From Chloroflexota bacterium (GTDB taxonomy: Bacteria > Chloroflexota > Dormibacteria > Dormibacterales > Dormibacteraceae): 64,000 nt of DNA. Within the stretch, counting starts at the first letter, position 1. Every line of letters begins with the position of its first letter. The notes beneath the pieces are model-generated. The model had not been told where the DNA came from. It saw only the letters and a list, made by a program, of their open reading frames with translations, and did no database searches. Where the stretch lies: positions 23,126 to 87,125 of the forward strand of contig DMCH01000158.1 in the NCBI GenBank assembly GCA_003446775.1, written 5' to 3'. The position numbers were made by a program, and so were the translations under genes. Below are positions 1 through 7,725 of the stretch, piece by piece.

Positions 1-1
1 C

Positions 2-535
2 CTCCACGGGATGAGCAGGGATGCTCACCAGCGCTACGCGGAGGAGGGCTCGTGGTTTTACGAGGTGGAGCTGCCTGGCTTCAAATACAACATGCCCGAC
101 GTCCAGGCCGCGATCGGAATCCACCAGCTCGCGAAACTGCCCGCCATGCAGCGGAGGCGGAAAGAGATCGTGGACCAGTACGACGAAGCCTTAGCTGGCC
201 TAGTTGGACTGGAGCGCCCTGTACAGCGCCCGCACGTCGAGCACGCCTGTCACGTTTACCCCATTCGCCTCAACCTCGAGCGCCTGACCATCAACCGATC
301 GCGTTTCATCGCCGAGCTGAGGGAACGGAACATCGGCTCCTCGGTGCACTTCATCCCGATCCACATCCATCCGTACTACCGCGACAAATACGGCTTCAAG
401 CCGGACCACTTCCCGATTGCTTACGGCGCATATCAGCGCCTGGTTTCTCTGCCGCTGAGCCCGAAATTCACCGACGGTGACGTCGCCGACGTCATCGAGG
501 CCGTCACCGACATCCTGGAGAAGAATTCGCGCTAG
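2..535 (+). CDS. DegT/DnrJ/EryC1/StrS-type sugar aminotransferase, C-terminal part
   Basis: The reading frame is open from base 2, so the gene begins upstream of the window and only the last 177 residues are visible. The family uses PLP to transaminate keto groups on nucleotide sugars; the catalytic lysine region lies outside the window. What is visible fits the C-terminal half of the fold: LHGMSRDA at the start, the FKYNMPDVQAAIGIHQL helix, and the SVHFIPIHIHPYYR segment that contacts substrate in ArnB/PseC-like enzymes. The closing segment RLVSLPLSPKFTDGDV is also typical. It converges with the GH18 gene at 620 across a palindromic element. The exact sugar product cannot be assigned. Confidence 0.9.
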   Translation, partial: LHGMSRDAHQRYAEEGSWFYEVELPGFKYNMPDVQAAIGIHQLAKLPAMQRRRKEIVDQYDEALAGLVGLERPVQRPHVEHACHVYPIRLNLERLTINRSRFIAELRERNIGSSVHFIPIHIHPYYRDKYGFKPDHFPIAYGAYQRLVSLPLSPKFTDGDVADVIEAVTDILEKNSR

Positions 536-545
536 GTCGGCTATC

Positions 546-611
546 GGTTAGTGCGACTCCCCACGCGGCTGCGCCCTGCGGGCGGAGCCGACCTCCCCAC
601 AAGTGGGGAGG
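546..611. repeat. dispersed palindromic element, type 1, copy 1
   Basis: It begins with GGTTAGTGCGACTCCC at 546-561 and ends with the hairpin CCTCCCCACAAGTGGGGAGG at 592-611, a perfect 9-bp stem with an AA loop. The same left end and the same hairpin occur in inverted orientation at 10389-10529. It lies between convergent genes, so the hairpin could stop transcription from both sides, although there is no T-run. Confidence 0.75.
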
Positions 612-619
612 CCAGGAGG

Positions 620-3250
620 CTACGTCAACGTGTACGAGGTCCCGGGGAAGTAAGCGTCGTAGGCGGCCGCGCTGCTCGCGTCGCGGACCCAGACCGAGTA
701 GCGGTAGGTGCCGGCGGGCAATCCTGTCGTGTTCCAGCTGAATGAGGCGTTGCCGGAGTAGGCCTGCACAATCGTCCAGCTGCCGCCAGGGGCAAGGAGC
801 CAGAACTCGTAGCGCGGATTGGTGCACCCCGAAGCGCTGGCGGTGATGGTGATGGTGGTGCCATGCGCTTGCGGGGAAGTGGGCGCCGCGGAGGCGGTCA
901 CCGAGGTGCAAGGCGTGGTCGTGAGCGTGTACACCGTGCCGGGGACGAACGCGTCGTAGGCGGCCGAGCTGCTGACGTCGCGCACCCAGACCGAGTAGCT
1001 GTAAGTGCCCGCGTGCGGGTTCGTGTTCCAGTTGAATGTGGCGCTGCTCGAATAACCCTGGGCAATCGTCCAGCTGCCTCCGGGGGACAGGATCCAGAAC
1101 TCGTAGCGCGCGTTGGGGCAGCCTGAGGCGCTGGCCGAGATGGTGACGAGGGTGCCCGCCGCCTGCGGGGAGGCCGGCGCAGCGGAGGCGGCTACTGAGG
1201 TGCATGTCGCAGAGGTCAGCGTGAACGCGATACCCGGCAAGTAACTGTCGTAAGCGGCCGCGCTGCTGGCGTCGCGGACCCACACGGAGTAGCGGTAGAT
1301 GCCGGCAGGCGGGGTCGTGTTCCAGTTGAACGTCGCACTGGCGGAATAGGCCTGCGCGATGGTCCAGCTGCCTCCAGGGGTCAGGAGCCAGAACTCATAT
1401 CGCGGGTTGGGGCAGCCCGAGGCGCTGGCGGTGATGGCGACGGGCGTGCCAGCTGTTTGCGGGGAGGCCGGCGCCGCGGACGCGGTTACCGAAGTACAGG
1501 CCCCGGACGTCAGCGTGTACGGGATGCCCGGGACGTATGTGTCGTAGCTGGCGCCCACGCTGCTGGCGTCGCGAACCCAGACTGATACGTAATAATTGCC
1601 GACCGCATCGCCGGTGGTGTTCCAGTTGAAAGTGGCGCTGCTGGAGTAAGCCTGCGCCACTGTCCAGCTGCCTCCTGGAGGAAGAATCCAGAACTGGTAG
1701 CGCGGGTTAGGGCAAAAAGAGGCGCTGGCGGAAGCGGTCACAACGATCTGTGTCCCGACGAACTGCGGCGAAGGCACGCTCGGGCTCAGAGTCGCGCCGG
1801 TGCATGCGTTGATCACAAAGGGAACGACTGTGTACTGGTCGTAGGAGACCGGTCGTGTGGAGTCACGGACGTCGACCTCGAAGTTGTAGTTACCGCCTGG
1901 CGCGCCCGCCGTCGACCACGTATATGTGCGCGACGTGCTGTAGTCCTGCAACAGCGTCCAACCTGCGCCTGGGGTCTGGTAGTAGAACCTGTAGAGCGGC
2001 GAGGGACAGATGGTCGTGGTTGCCGTGAAAGTGACCATGGTGCTCGGGCCCTGCGGCGAGGGCGGGTTGGCCGTGAGTGTGGGCGCCGTGCAGGCCGGGT
2101 TGGCAAGCGTGAACGTGACGCTGGCGCTCGCCTCAGCGGCGGTGGTCGCTCCCACATTCCTCACCTCGGCCCTGAGGCCGTAGCCACCTAGGGGCTGTCC
2201 GGTGGTGTTCCAGCTGTACGTGCTCGCGCTGCCATAGTCCTGGACGACGCCATAAGACTGGTTCGGTTTGGCAATCGAAAAGCGGTACTGCGGTGTGCCG
2301 GGACAGGTCGCGGCGGCAGTCAGCACAACAGTGGCGCCGGGAGTCTGCGGCGGCGCGGGACTGGTCGCAAGTGTCACCGCGCTGCAGGCAGTCAGGACAA
2401 ACGAGAGCTGGACGCTCTGCATCGTGTTCGGCGCAGCTGCTCCGCCCTTGGCGTCGAGCTCGAGGCCATAGGTCCCGCCAACACCGTTTCCGACCCACGT
2501 GAACGTGCTGCTGGCGCTGAAATCCTGCACCACCGCGTAAGCGCCACCAGGCGGCTGGATCATGAACCGGTACTGCGGTGCGCCCACACACGTCGCGCTG
2601 CCCGTGAGCAAGACCTGCGAGCCGGTCGGCTGAGGCGATGTCTTGTCCGTCGTAAACGCGGCGCCGGAGCACGACGTCAGCGAGAACGGCATCGACTGGG
2701 ATGCTTCAGACGCAGAGCTGACTGATTTCACACGCACGTCGACGGAGAAGATGTATGCGCCGTAAGGATTGCTCGTCGTGTTCCACGCATAGGTCGCGGT
2801 CGGGCTATAGGGCTCGACGACGCTGGTGGTCCCGCCCGGAGACGTCTCCGAGAACTGGTACTCGGGCGTACCCGAGCATGTGCCCACCGCTGTGAACACA
2901 ACCTGCGTGCTCGGCAGCTGCGGCGACGCGTGGTCGGCGGTGAGCGACGGCGTCGAACAGCGCGCGAGGCGGAACGAAATCGTCGCCACCGTGTCGTAGG
3001 TCACCGAAGAGCCGGCGTTCCTGGCGGCAACCTGCACGGAGTACGTGCCGAGCGGTGTGTTTGATGCTGTGTTCCACGTCCACGTGCTGGTGGTCGAGTA
3101 AGCCCGTGCCACAGCCCATGCGCCGCCAGGAGGCTGGAGGTAGAACTGGTACTCCGGGGTGCCCGCGCAGAACGCGCTGCCTGTGAACGTGATGGCTGCG
3201 CCGGGGATCTGCGGCGTCGGCTTGTCGGCGCTGATGGCGCCGGCGGAGCA
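620..3250 (-). repeat. nine-unit Ig-like repeat array of the GH18 protein at 620
   Basis: This is the longest array in the window. Units 1-5 (about 1810-3250) are divergent and keep only the Cys pair and the YxF...W core. Units 6-9 (620-1810) are close copies. Units 7 and 8 carry the shortened NTTPPAG or NTNPHAG turn, and unit 9 carries QAHGTT and ends with YTLT at the stop codon. Confidence 0.9.
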
Positions 3251-4663
3251 CTGGCCGAACTTGCTGAGGATCATGTTCCAGAGCTCCGGCGCTCCACCGC
3301 CGTAGTTCAGGGCGAAGATGCCCGCACCGCGCAGGCCGTCGCGGATGACGAGGTCGTACTTGTTGCCCAGCGCCGTGGCGTCGTCCCAGTACATCTCGCG
3401 AGTGCAGCCTGCGGTCGAGCTCGTCCACGTGTCCCAGCGCGTGGCGCTGCCAGCGTCGCGCGTGACGCGGTGGATGTGGTAGTCGCTGTTGTAGACGTAT
3501 CCGTTCTCAGTCGAAGCGTCCAGGTACCCGTCGGCTACTGCCTGCGTGCTTGCCACCGCATTTTCCGGGGCGTTGCTGGGCGTGTAGCCGGCGACGCATA
3601 CCTTGCGGCCGTAGTAGGGCATGCCCATGATCACCTTGGACCCGGGCACCACCGCCCTGTACTCAGACGAGGCGCGGCCCTGGTTGAAGAGGTACGTCGA
3701 GAGCGGCGACGTGGGGCCGATGCAGAAGCTGGGGCAGCTCAGCGGCGGCGAGTCCCAGTTTGCGTACTCCATGTCGTACGCCATCACGAAGAATGAATCC
3801 GCGTAGCTCGCGAGAGCAGCGATGTCGAAGAAACCGAGAAACGGACAGGTGCTGCAGTCGCGAAAGCCGGCCGAACCTGAGTACGTGTCCACGGAGATGT
3901 ATGAGGACGGGAGCGCCGCCCGCATGTTCTTCACGAATGTCGTGAAGAGCGATTGAGAAGACTGCACCGCCCCGGTGCTTGGATCCGTGCAGTTTGTGTT
4001 GTTGCTCTCGTAGTCGATGTTTACCCCGTCGATACCCTTATCGGCGACCTGCGCGACAGTGCGCTGGATCGTCAACGTGCTCCGTGGAGCCTGCAGGGCC
4101 GAGCACATGTTGGGCGTGCCGTATGTCGAGTCGAACATGATGAGGGTCAGGACCACCTTCGTCCCGTTCGCGTGAGCGGTTTGGATCAATCCCGGCACAG
4201 GTCCATAGGGGTCATTCCAGATGGACAGCGCGGAGTCATCGCTGAAGTCGCCGCTCCACGTGACATGCACTCCGAAGTACGCGACGGTCGACAGCAGTGA
4301 CATGTTCCAAGACGGATAGCCGACCGTGGGATCGCCAAGGCTGCTCGCAAACGCAAAGCCGAAAACCTCGCGAAACATCCGGGGGTTGCTCACGTCCTGA
4401 ACGGATGTGGTTTTGGCGAGGGCAAGCGGCGCGTAGGTGTGAATAGGGGCGGTGGCTTCGAACTGCGCCGCGGCGGCCATCGTGGGCGATGCGCTGTCTC
4501 GGAACTTCCGCAAGGCCGCACTCTCAGGGGCGATCGCAGCCGCGGGCCGAGCCGCGTGAGGCGGGCTCGACGCCTGAACCGGGCCCACCGGGATCAGCGC
4601 AATCAGCGGCACCACACCGCAGATCAATGCTCCGACGAAATGGCGCAACCGGTGCTTGGACAT
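620..4663 (-). CDS. secreted GH18 (chitinase/YaaH-like) protein with nine C-terminal Ig-like repeats
   Basis: Predicted 1347 aa. Residues 1-35 form a Sec signal peptide. A GH18 barrel follows at about 75-465, with the motif DGVNIDYE, where the last Glu is the expected acid/base. The Asn in place of the middle Asp of the chitinase motif recalls spore-cortex hydrolases of the YaaH/SleL type, so the substrate may be chitin or peptidoglycan. Residues 471 to the end are nine repeats of about 95 aa; the first five are divergent and the last four match the common unit. An upstream in-frame ATG at 4693 is unlikely to be the start because a promoter -10 box overlaps that region; ATG 4663 gives the N-terminus MSKHRLR, like the paralogue at 56704. 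Confidence 0.87.
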   Translation of the reverse strand: MSKHRLRHFVGALICGVVPLIALIPVGPVQASSPPHAARPAAAIAPESAALRKFRDSASPTMAAAAQFEATAPIHTYAPLALAKTTSVQDVSNPRMFREVFGFAFASSLGDPTVGYPSWNMSLLSTVAYFGVHVTWSGDFSDDSALSIWNDPYGPVPGLIQTAHANGTKVVLTLIMFDSTYGTPNMCSALQAPRSTLTIQRTVAQVADKGIDGVNIDYESNNTNCTDPSTGAVQSSQSLFTTFVKNMRAALPSSYISVDTYSGSAGFRDCSTCPFLGFFDIAALASYADSFFVMAYDMEYANWDSPPLSCPSFCIGPTSPLSTYLFNQGRASSEYRAVVPGSKVIMGMPYYGRKVCVAGYTPSNAPENAVASTQAVADGYLDASTENGYVYNSDYHIHRVTRDAGSATRWDTWTSSTAGCTREMYWDDATALGNKYDLVIRDGLRGAGIFALNYGGGAPELWNMILSKFGQCSAGAISADKPTPQIPGAAITFTGSAFCAGTPEYQFYLQPPGGAWAVARAYSTTSTWTWNTASNTPLGTYSVQVAARNAGSSVTYDTVATISFRLARCSTPSLTADHASPQLPSTQVVFTAVGTCSGTPEYQFSETSPGGTTSVVEPYSPTATYAWNTTSNPYGAYIFSVDVRVKSVSSASEASQSMPFSLTSCSGAAFTTDKTSPQPTGSQVLLTGSATCVGAPQYRFMIQPPGGAYAVVQDFSASSTFTWVGNGVGGTYGLELDAKGGAAAPNTMQSVQLSFVLTACSAVTLATSPAPPQTPGATVVLTAAATCPGTPQYRFSIAKPNQSYGVVQDYGSASTYSWNTTGQPLGGYGLRAEVRNVGATTAAEASASVTFTLANPACTAPTLTANPPSPQGPSTMVTFTATTTICPSPLYRFYYQTPGAGWTLLQDYSTSRTYTWSTAGAPGGNYNFEVDVRDSTRPVSYDQYTVVPFVINACTGATLSPSVPSPQFVGTQIVVTASASASFCPNPRYQFWILPPGGSWTVAQAYSSSATFNWNTTGDAVGNYYVSVWVRDASSVGASYDTYVPGIPYTLTSGACTSVTASAAPASPQTAGTPVAITASASGCPNPRYEFWLLTPGGSWTIAQAYSASATFNWNTTPPAGIYRYSVWVRDASSAAAYDSYLPGIAFTLTSATCTSVAASAAPASPQAAGTLVTISASASGCPNARYEFWILSPGGSWTIAQGYSSSATFNWNTNPHAGTYSYSVWVRDVSSSAAYDAFVPGTVYTLTTTPCTSVTASAAPTSPQAHGTTITITASASGCTNPRYEFWLLAPGGSWTIVQAYSGNASFSWNTTGLPAGTYRYSVWVRDASSAAAYDAYFPGTSYTLT

Positions 4664-4679
4664 GGGCAAAACCAAACGC

Positions 4680-4709
4680 ACTCTAGGCTCCATCGCCCAT
4701 CAAGGTCAA
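4680..4709 (-). promoter_or_regulatory. promoter of the GH18 gene at 620-4663
   Basis: On the minus strand, TTGACC (4709-4704) and TAGAGT (4685-4680) are separated by 18 bp. The -10 box ends 16 nt before ATG 4663, which predicts a leader of about 10 nt with no Shine-Dalgarno sequence. A near-identical promoter precedes the second GH18 gene at 56704. Confidence 0.65.
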
Positions 4710-4728
4710 ATCACGGATGTAAACGGAT

Positions 4729-6396
4729 TTAAGGCTTGAGGATTGCGCCTTCAGATGCCGATCCGACGAGCAGCGCGTACCTGGCGAGGACGCCCTTGCG
4801 GTAGTTCGGCTCGGGTGGCGACCAGCCCTTCAATCTCGCCGCGATGTCGACGCCTTCGACCGCCAGCTTCCGGCTTTCCACATCGATGCTGATGATGTCC
4901 CCGTCCTGGATCGCCGCGATTGGGCCGCCAACCGCAGCCTCGGGCGCGACGTGACCGATCATCAACCCGCGGGTGGCGCCCGAGAAACGGCCGTCCGTGA
5001 CCATCGCAACCGTTTCCCCCAGGCCCTCGCCCACGATCGCCGCTGTGACCTGAAGCATCTCTCGCATCCCCGGCCCGCCGCGCGGGCCTTCGTATCGAAT
5101 CACGACTGTGTCGCCGGGCTTGATCTTCCCGCCCACCACCGCCGCGAAAGCGTCCTCTTCGCGATTGAAAACGCGAGCCGGGCCGCGATGGTTCCTCGGT
5201 GTGTGCTGCGTGACCTTGACCACGGAACCGTCGGGTGCGAGCGAGCCGCGAAGAACCACAAGCCCTCCCTCATCACGCAGCGGTCGCGCCAGCGGCGCCA
5301 CCACCTCCTGGCCCGGCGTCTCTTTCACGTTCTCGCATTCCTCGCCGAGCGTGCGGCCGGTGACAGTGAGCGCATCGCCGTCGACGAAGCCGCCTTCGAT
5401 CAACCTCTTCGTCAGCACCCCGATGCCGCCGGCACGGTGCAGCTCGACCGCGGCAAAGCGGCCGCCCGGCTTGAGGTCGCACAGCAGCGGGGTGCGCCGG
5501 CTGATGCGGTCGATGTCGTCGATGTCGAGCTCCACGCCCACTTCGCGGGCCATGGCTAGGAGGTGCAGCACCGCATTGGTCGAGCCGCCGCTCGCCGCCA
5601 CGGCGGCGATGGCGTTCTCGAACGCCCGCCGTGTGAGGATGCGCGAGGGCCGAAGGTCCTGTTCCAGCACCGAAAGGATCAGGCGGCCCGCCGCTTCCGC
5701 CGCGCGAGGCTTTTCCGGGTCCATCGCAGGAATCGAGTTGAAGCCGAACGGGGAGAGTCCGATGACCTCCATCAACATCGACATCGTGTTCGCGGTGTAC
5801 TGGCCGCCGCACGCGCCAGGTCCAGGGCACGCGACCAGCTCGAGCTCCGCCAGGTCAGCTTCGCTCATCTTGCCCGCGGCGACAGCCCCGATCGCCTCGT
5901 AGACCTCACCTACAGCCACGTCTCGACCCCGAAACCGCCCCGGCATGATCGAGCCGCCATAGAGAAGGATGCCCGGGCGGTCGAGCCTGATGAGTGCGAT
6001 CGCGGAAGCCGGGATCGTCTTGTCGCACGCGCAGATGGCGCACATGGCGTCGAACTGGTGCCCGCGACCGACGAGCTCGATGGAGTCGGCAATGACCTCG
6101 CGGCTGACCAGCGAGGTCTTCATGCCCTCGCTGCCCATCGTGATGCCGTCGGAGATCGCGATGGTGTTGAACTCCATCGGGTTGGCGCCCGCGGCCTTGA
6201 TGCCAGCCTTGACCGGGACCGCCAGCTCGCGCAGCCCGAAGTTGCAGGGCATGGTCTCGGTCCAGCAGTTGGACACGCCGACAAACGGCTTGTTGATGTC
6301 CTCGGCGGTCAGCCCGATCGCATATAGAAAGGATCGAGCCCCAGCCCGGTCGCGGCCCTGATACAGCGAGCGGCTCGGGAGCTCTCGAGGTGGCAC
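4729..6396 (-). CDS. ilvD: dihydroxy-acid dehydratase
   Basis: This 555-aa protein is the full length of the IlvD/Edd family. It dehydrates 2,3-dihydroxy-isovalerate and its isoleucine counterpart in branched-chain amino-acid synthesis in the cytosol. The three expected iron-sulfur cysteines are visible: MPCN (about residue 51), ACDKT (about 124) and GACGG (about 196). ISDGITMG and the C-terminal GRFSGATRG segment are also present. The start is GTG at 6396, placed exactly 6 nt after a TAGACT box, consistent with a leaderless message. It is the only primary-metabolism gene in the window; no other ilv gene lies nearby, so its position here is probably incidental. Confidence 0.95.
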   Translation of the reverse strand: MPPRELPSRSLYQGRDRAGARSFLYAIGLTAEDINKPFVGVSNCWTETMPCNFGLRELAVPVKAGIKAAGANPMEFNTIAISDGITMGSEGMKTSLVSREVIADSIELVGRGHQFDAMCAICACDKTIPASAIALIRLDRPGILLYGGSIMPGRFRGRDVAVGEVYEAIGAVAAGKMSEADLAELELVACPGPGACGGQYTANTMSMLMEVIGLSPFGFNSIPAMDPEKPRAAEAAGRLILSVLEQDLRPSRILTRRAFENAIAAVAASGGSTNAVLHLLAMAREVGVELDIDDIDRISRRTPLLCDLKPGGRFAAVELHRAGGIGVLTKRLIEGGFVDGDALTVTGRTLGEECENVKETPGQEVVAPLARPLRDEGGLVVLRGSLAPDGSVVKVTQHTPRNHRGPARVFNREEDAFAAVVGGKIKPGDTVVIRYEGPRGGPGMREMLQVTAAIVGEGLGETVAMVTDGRFSGATRGLMIGHVAPEAAVGGPIAAIQDGDIISIDVESRKLAVEGVDIAARLKGWSPPEPNYRKGVLARYALLVGSASEGAILKP

Positions 6397-6402
6397 GACG
6401 AA

Positions 6403-6408
6403 AGTCTA
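6403..6408 (-). promoter_or_regulatory. -10 box (TAGACT) for leaderless ilvD
   Basis: TAGACT reads on the minus strand from 6408 to 6403, followed by 6 nt and then GTG 6396. That spacing puts the expected transcription start on the first base of the codon. No convincing -35 box is seen. Confidence 0.5.
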
Positions 6409-6446
6409 TCTGCCTCGCACCGGCCGATATGATCCGTCGCGTCACG

Positions 6447-7715
6447 ATGGCGCAGCTCACCAAAGACGTCTCCGAATCGCCCCTCCTGGGCTACAGCCGA
6501 TGGGCGCTCGCGGTCAATGTCGGCGCGATGTTCTCGTACGTCTGGCGCTTCAAGGTAGGGCCGGTACCCACCAATGTCCTCGAGATCCTGGTCCTCGCGA
6601 CTATCGCGCTCTACATAGCGGGGCGGCTCCAAACAGGACCCTGGCGACCCCCACGCACGGGACTCGAGATCCCGACCGCTCTTCTATTGATTGCCGGCCT
6701 CGTCGCCATCGCCGTGTCGCCCAACCACGTCGGCGCGCTCGGCTTCTATCGCGCGTACTTCATCGAGCCCGTCATCCTGTTCTACGTCGCGATCGATCTG
6801 CTGCGCACGCCGCAGCACTTCCGCATCGTGCTGCTCGGCCTGGCGGCTGGTTCCAGTCTCTTCGCGATTCTCAATCTCGGCGCATGGGCGATCGCATTGT
6901 TGAGCCACCAGCCGATCGCGACCGCCAACGCGCCGGAGGCTCTTTACACAAGCCCCAATTCCGTCGCGATCTTCCTCGAGGCCCCTTTTGCGATTGCAGC
7001 CGGCTACGTCCTCTATTCGGATGACCGGCGAGAGCGCTGGATCGCCGCCGCGTGCTTGGTGTTCCTGCTGGCCGCCCTGCTGTTGACGCTTTCGAGGGCG
7101 GCCTGGCTGACCCTCGCGGCGCTCGCCCTGGTGGCTGTCATCACGATGCCGAACCTGAGGGTGAAGCTCGCGCTCCTCGGCGGCGCGCTGATCGGCGGAT
7201 TCGCGGTGGCACAGATCCCCTTTGTCCACCAGCGGCTCGCCCGGCAGCTGGACTTCAGCTTCAAGGACAACACATTCGAGGGCCGGGTGCAGATCTGGAG
7301 TGACACGCTCCGCATGCTGCGCGACCGCCCGATCTTCGGCACCGGCCTGCGCGGATACGAGAGGGTAATGACGCCCTACATGACGGGGAACCGGCTCCCG
7401 GAGCTGTATCCGCACAATCTGTTTCTCGCCATGTGGGCCGAGCTCGGCCTGCTCGGCCTGCTCGCGTTCGTCATTCTCCTGGCCATGCTCCTCTGGCGAG
7501 GATGGCGAGGCTTCTATCGAGCGAATGGCTTCGCCCGGCCGCTGCTGTGGGGCACCTCGGCTGCCTTCGTTGCAGTGGCCGTCCACGGTATGTTCGACAC
7601 GCCTTACTACAACAACGACATCTCTCTGGAGTTCTGGATCGTGGCCGCGCTGGAAGTCGCGGCGCTGCGCATGATGACCGCCGATGCGACCAGAAACCAG
7701 GACTTCGCGCGTTGA
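6447..7715 (+). CDS. O-antigen ligase/polymerase (Wzy/WaaL-like) membrane protein
   Basis: About 422 aa with ten or more hydrophobic segments. The C-terminal signature of the Wzy_C/O-antigen ligase family is present: GTGLRGYERVM followed by YPHNLFLAMWAELGLLGL, the loop that handles lipid-linked glycan in the periplasm or at the outer membrane face. Sequence alone does not separate ligase from polymerase. The frame is open back to GTG 6390, but that start would overlap ilvD. ATG 6447 is chosen because TATGAT at 6428-6433 resembles a -10 box and the protein then starts just before the first hydrophobic region; ATG 6429 is an alternative. The repeat-protein gene at 7726 follows after 10 nt. Confidence 0.85.
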   Translation: MAQLTKDVSESPLLGYSRWALAVNVGAMFSYVWRFKVGPVPTNVLEILVLATIALYIAGRLQTGPWRPPRTGLEIPTALLLIAGLVAIAVSPNHVGALGFYRAYFIEPVILFYVAIDLLRTPQHFRIVLLGLAAGSSLFAILNLGAWAIALLSHQPIATANAPEALYTSPNSVAIFLEAPFAIAAGYVLYSDDRRERWIAAACLVFLLAALLLTLSRAAWLTLAALALVAVITMPNLRVKLALLGGALIGGFAVAQIPFVHQRLARQLDFSFKDNTFEGRVQIWSDTLRMLRDRPIFGTGLRGYERVMTPYMTGNRLPELYPHNLFLAMWAELGLLGLLAFVILLAMLLWRGWRGFYRANGFARPLLWGTSAAFVAVAVHGMFDTPYYNNDISLEFWIVAALEVAALRMMTADATRNQDFAR

Positions 7716-7725
7716 GCTAGCCAGA

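Noticed and set aside
504..1283. Long open frame on the minus strand overlapping the GH18 array
   Set aside because: It is a frame-shifted translation of the repeat DNA: Arg/Leu/His-rich, periodic at the repeat length, and without family motifs. The repeat frame itself has signal peptide, GH18 domain and normal codon use.
4664..4693. Upstream ATG (4693) for the first GH18 gene
   Set aside because: The -10 hexamer TAGAGT lies at 4685-4680, within the codons that would follow this ATG, so the message would begin after it.
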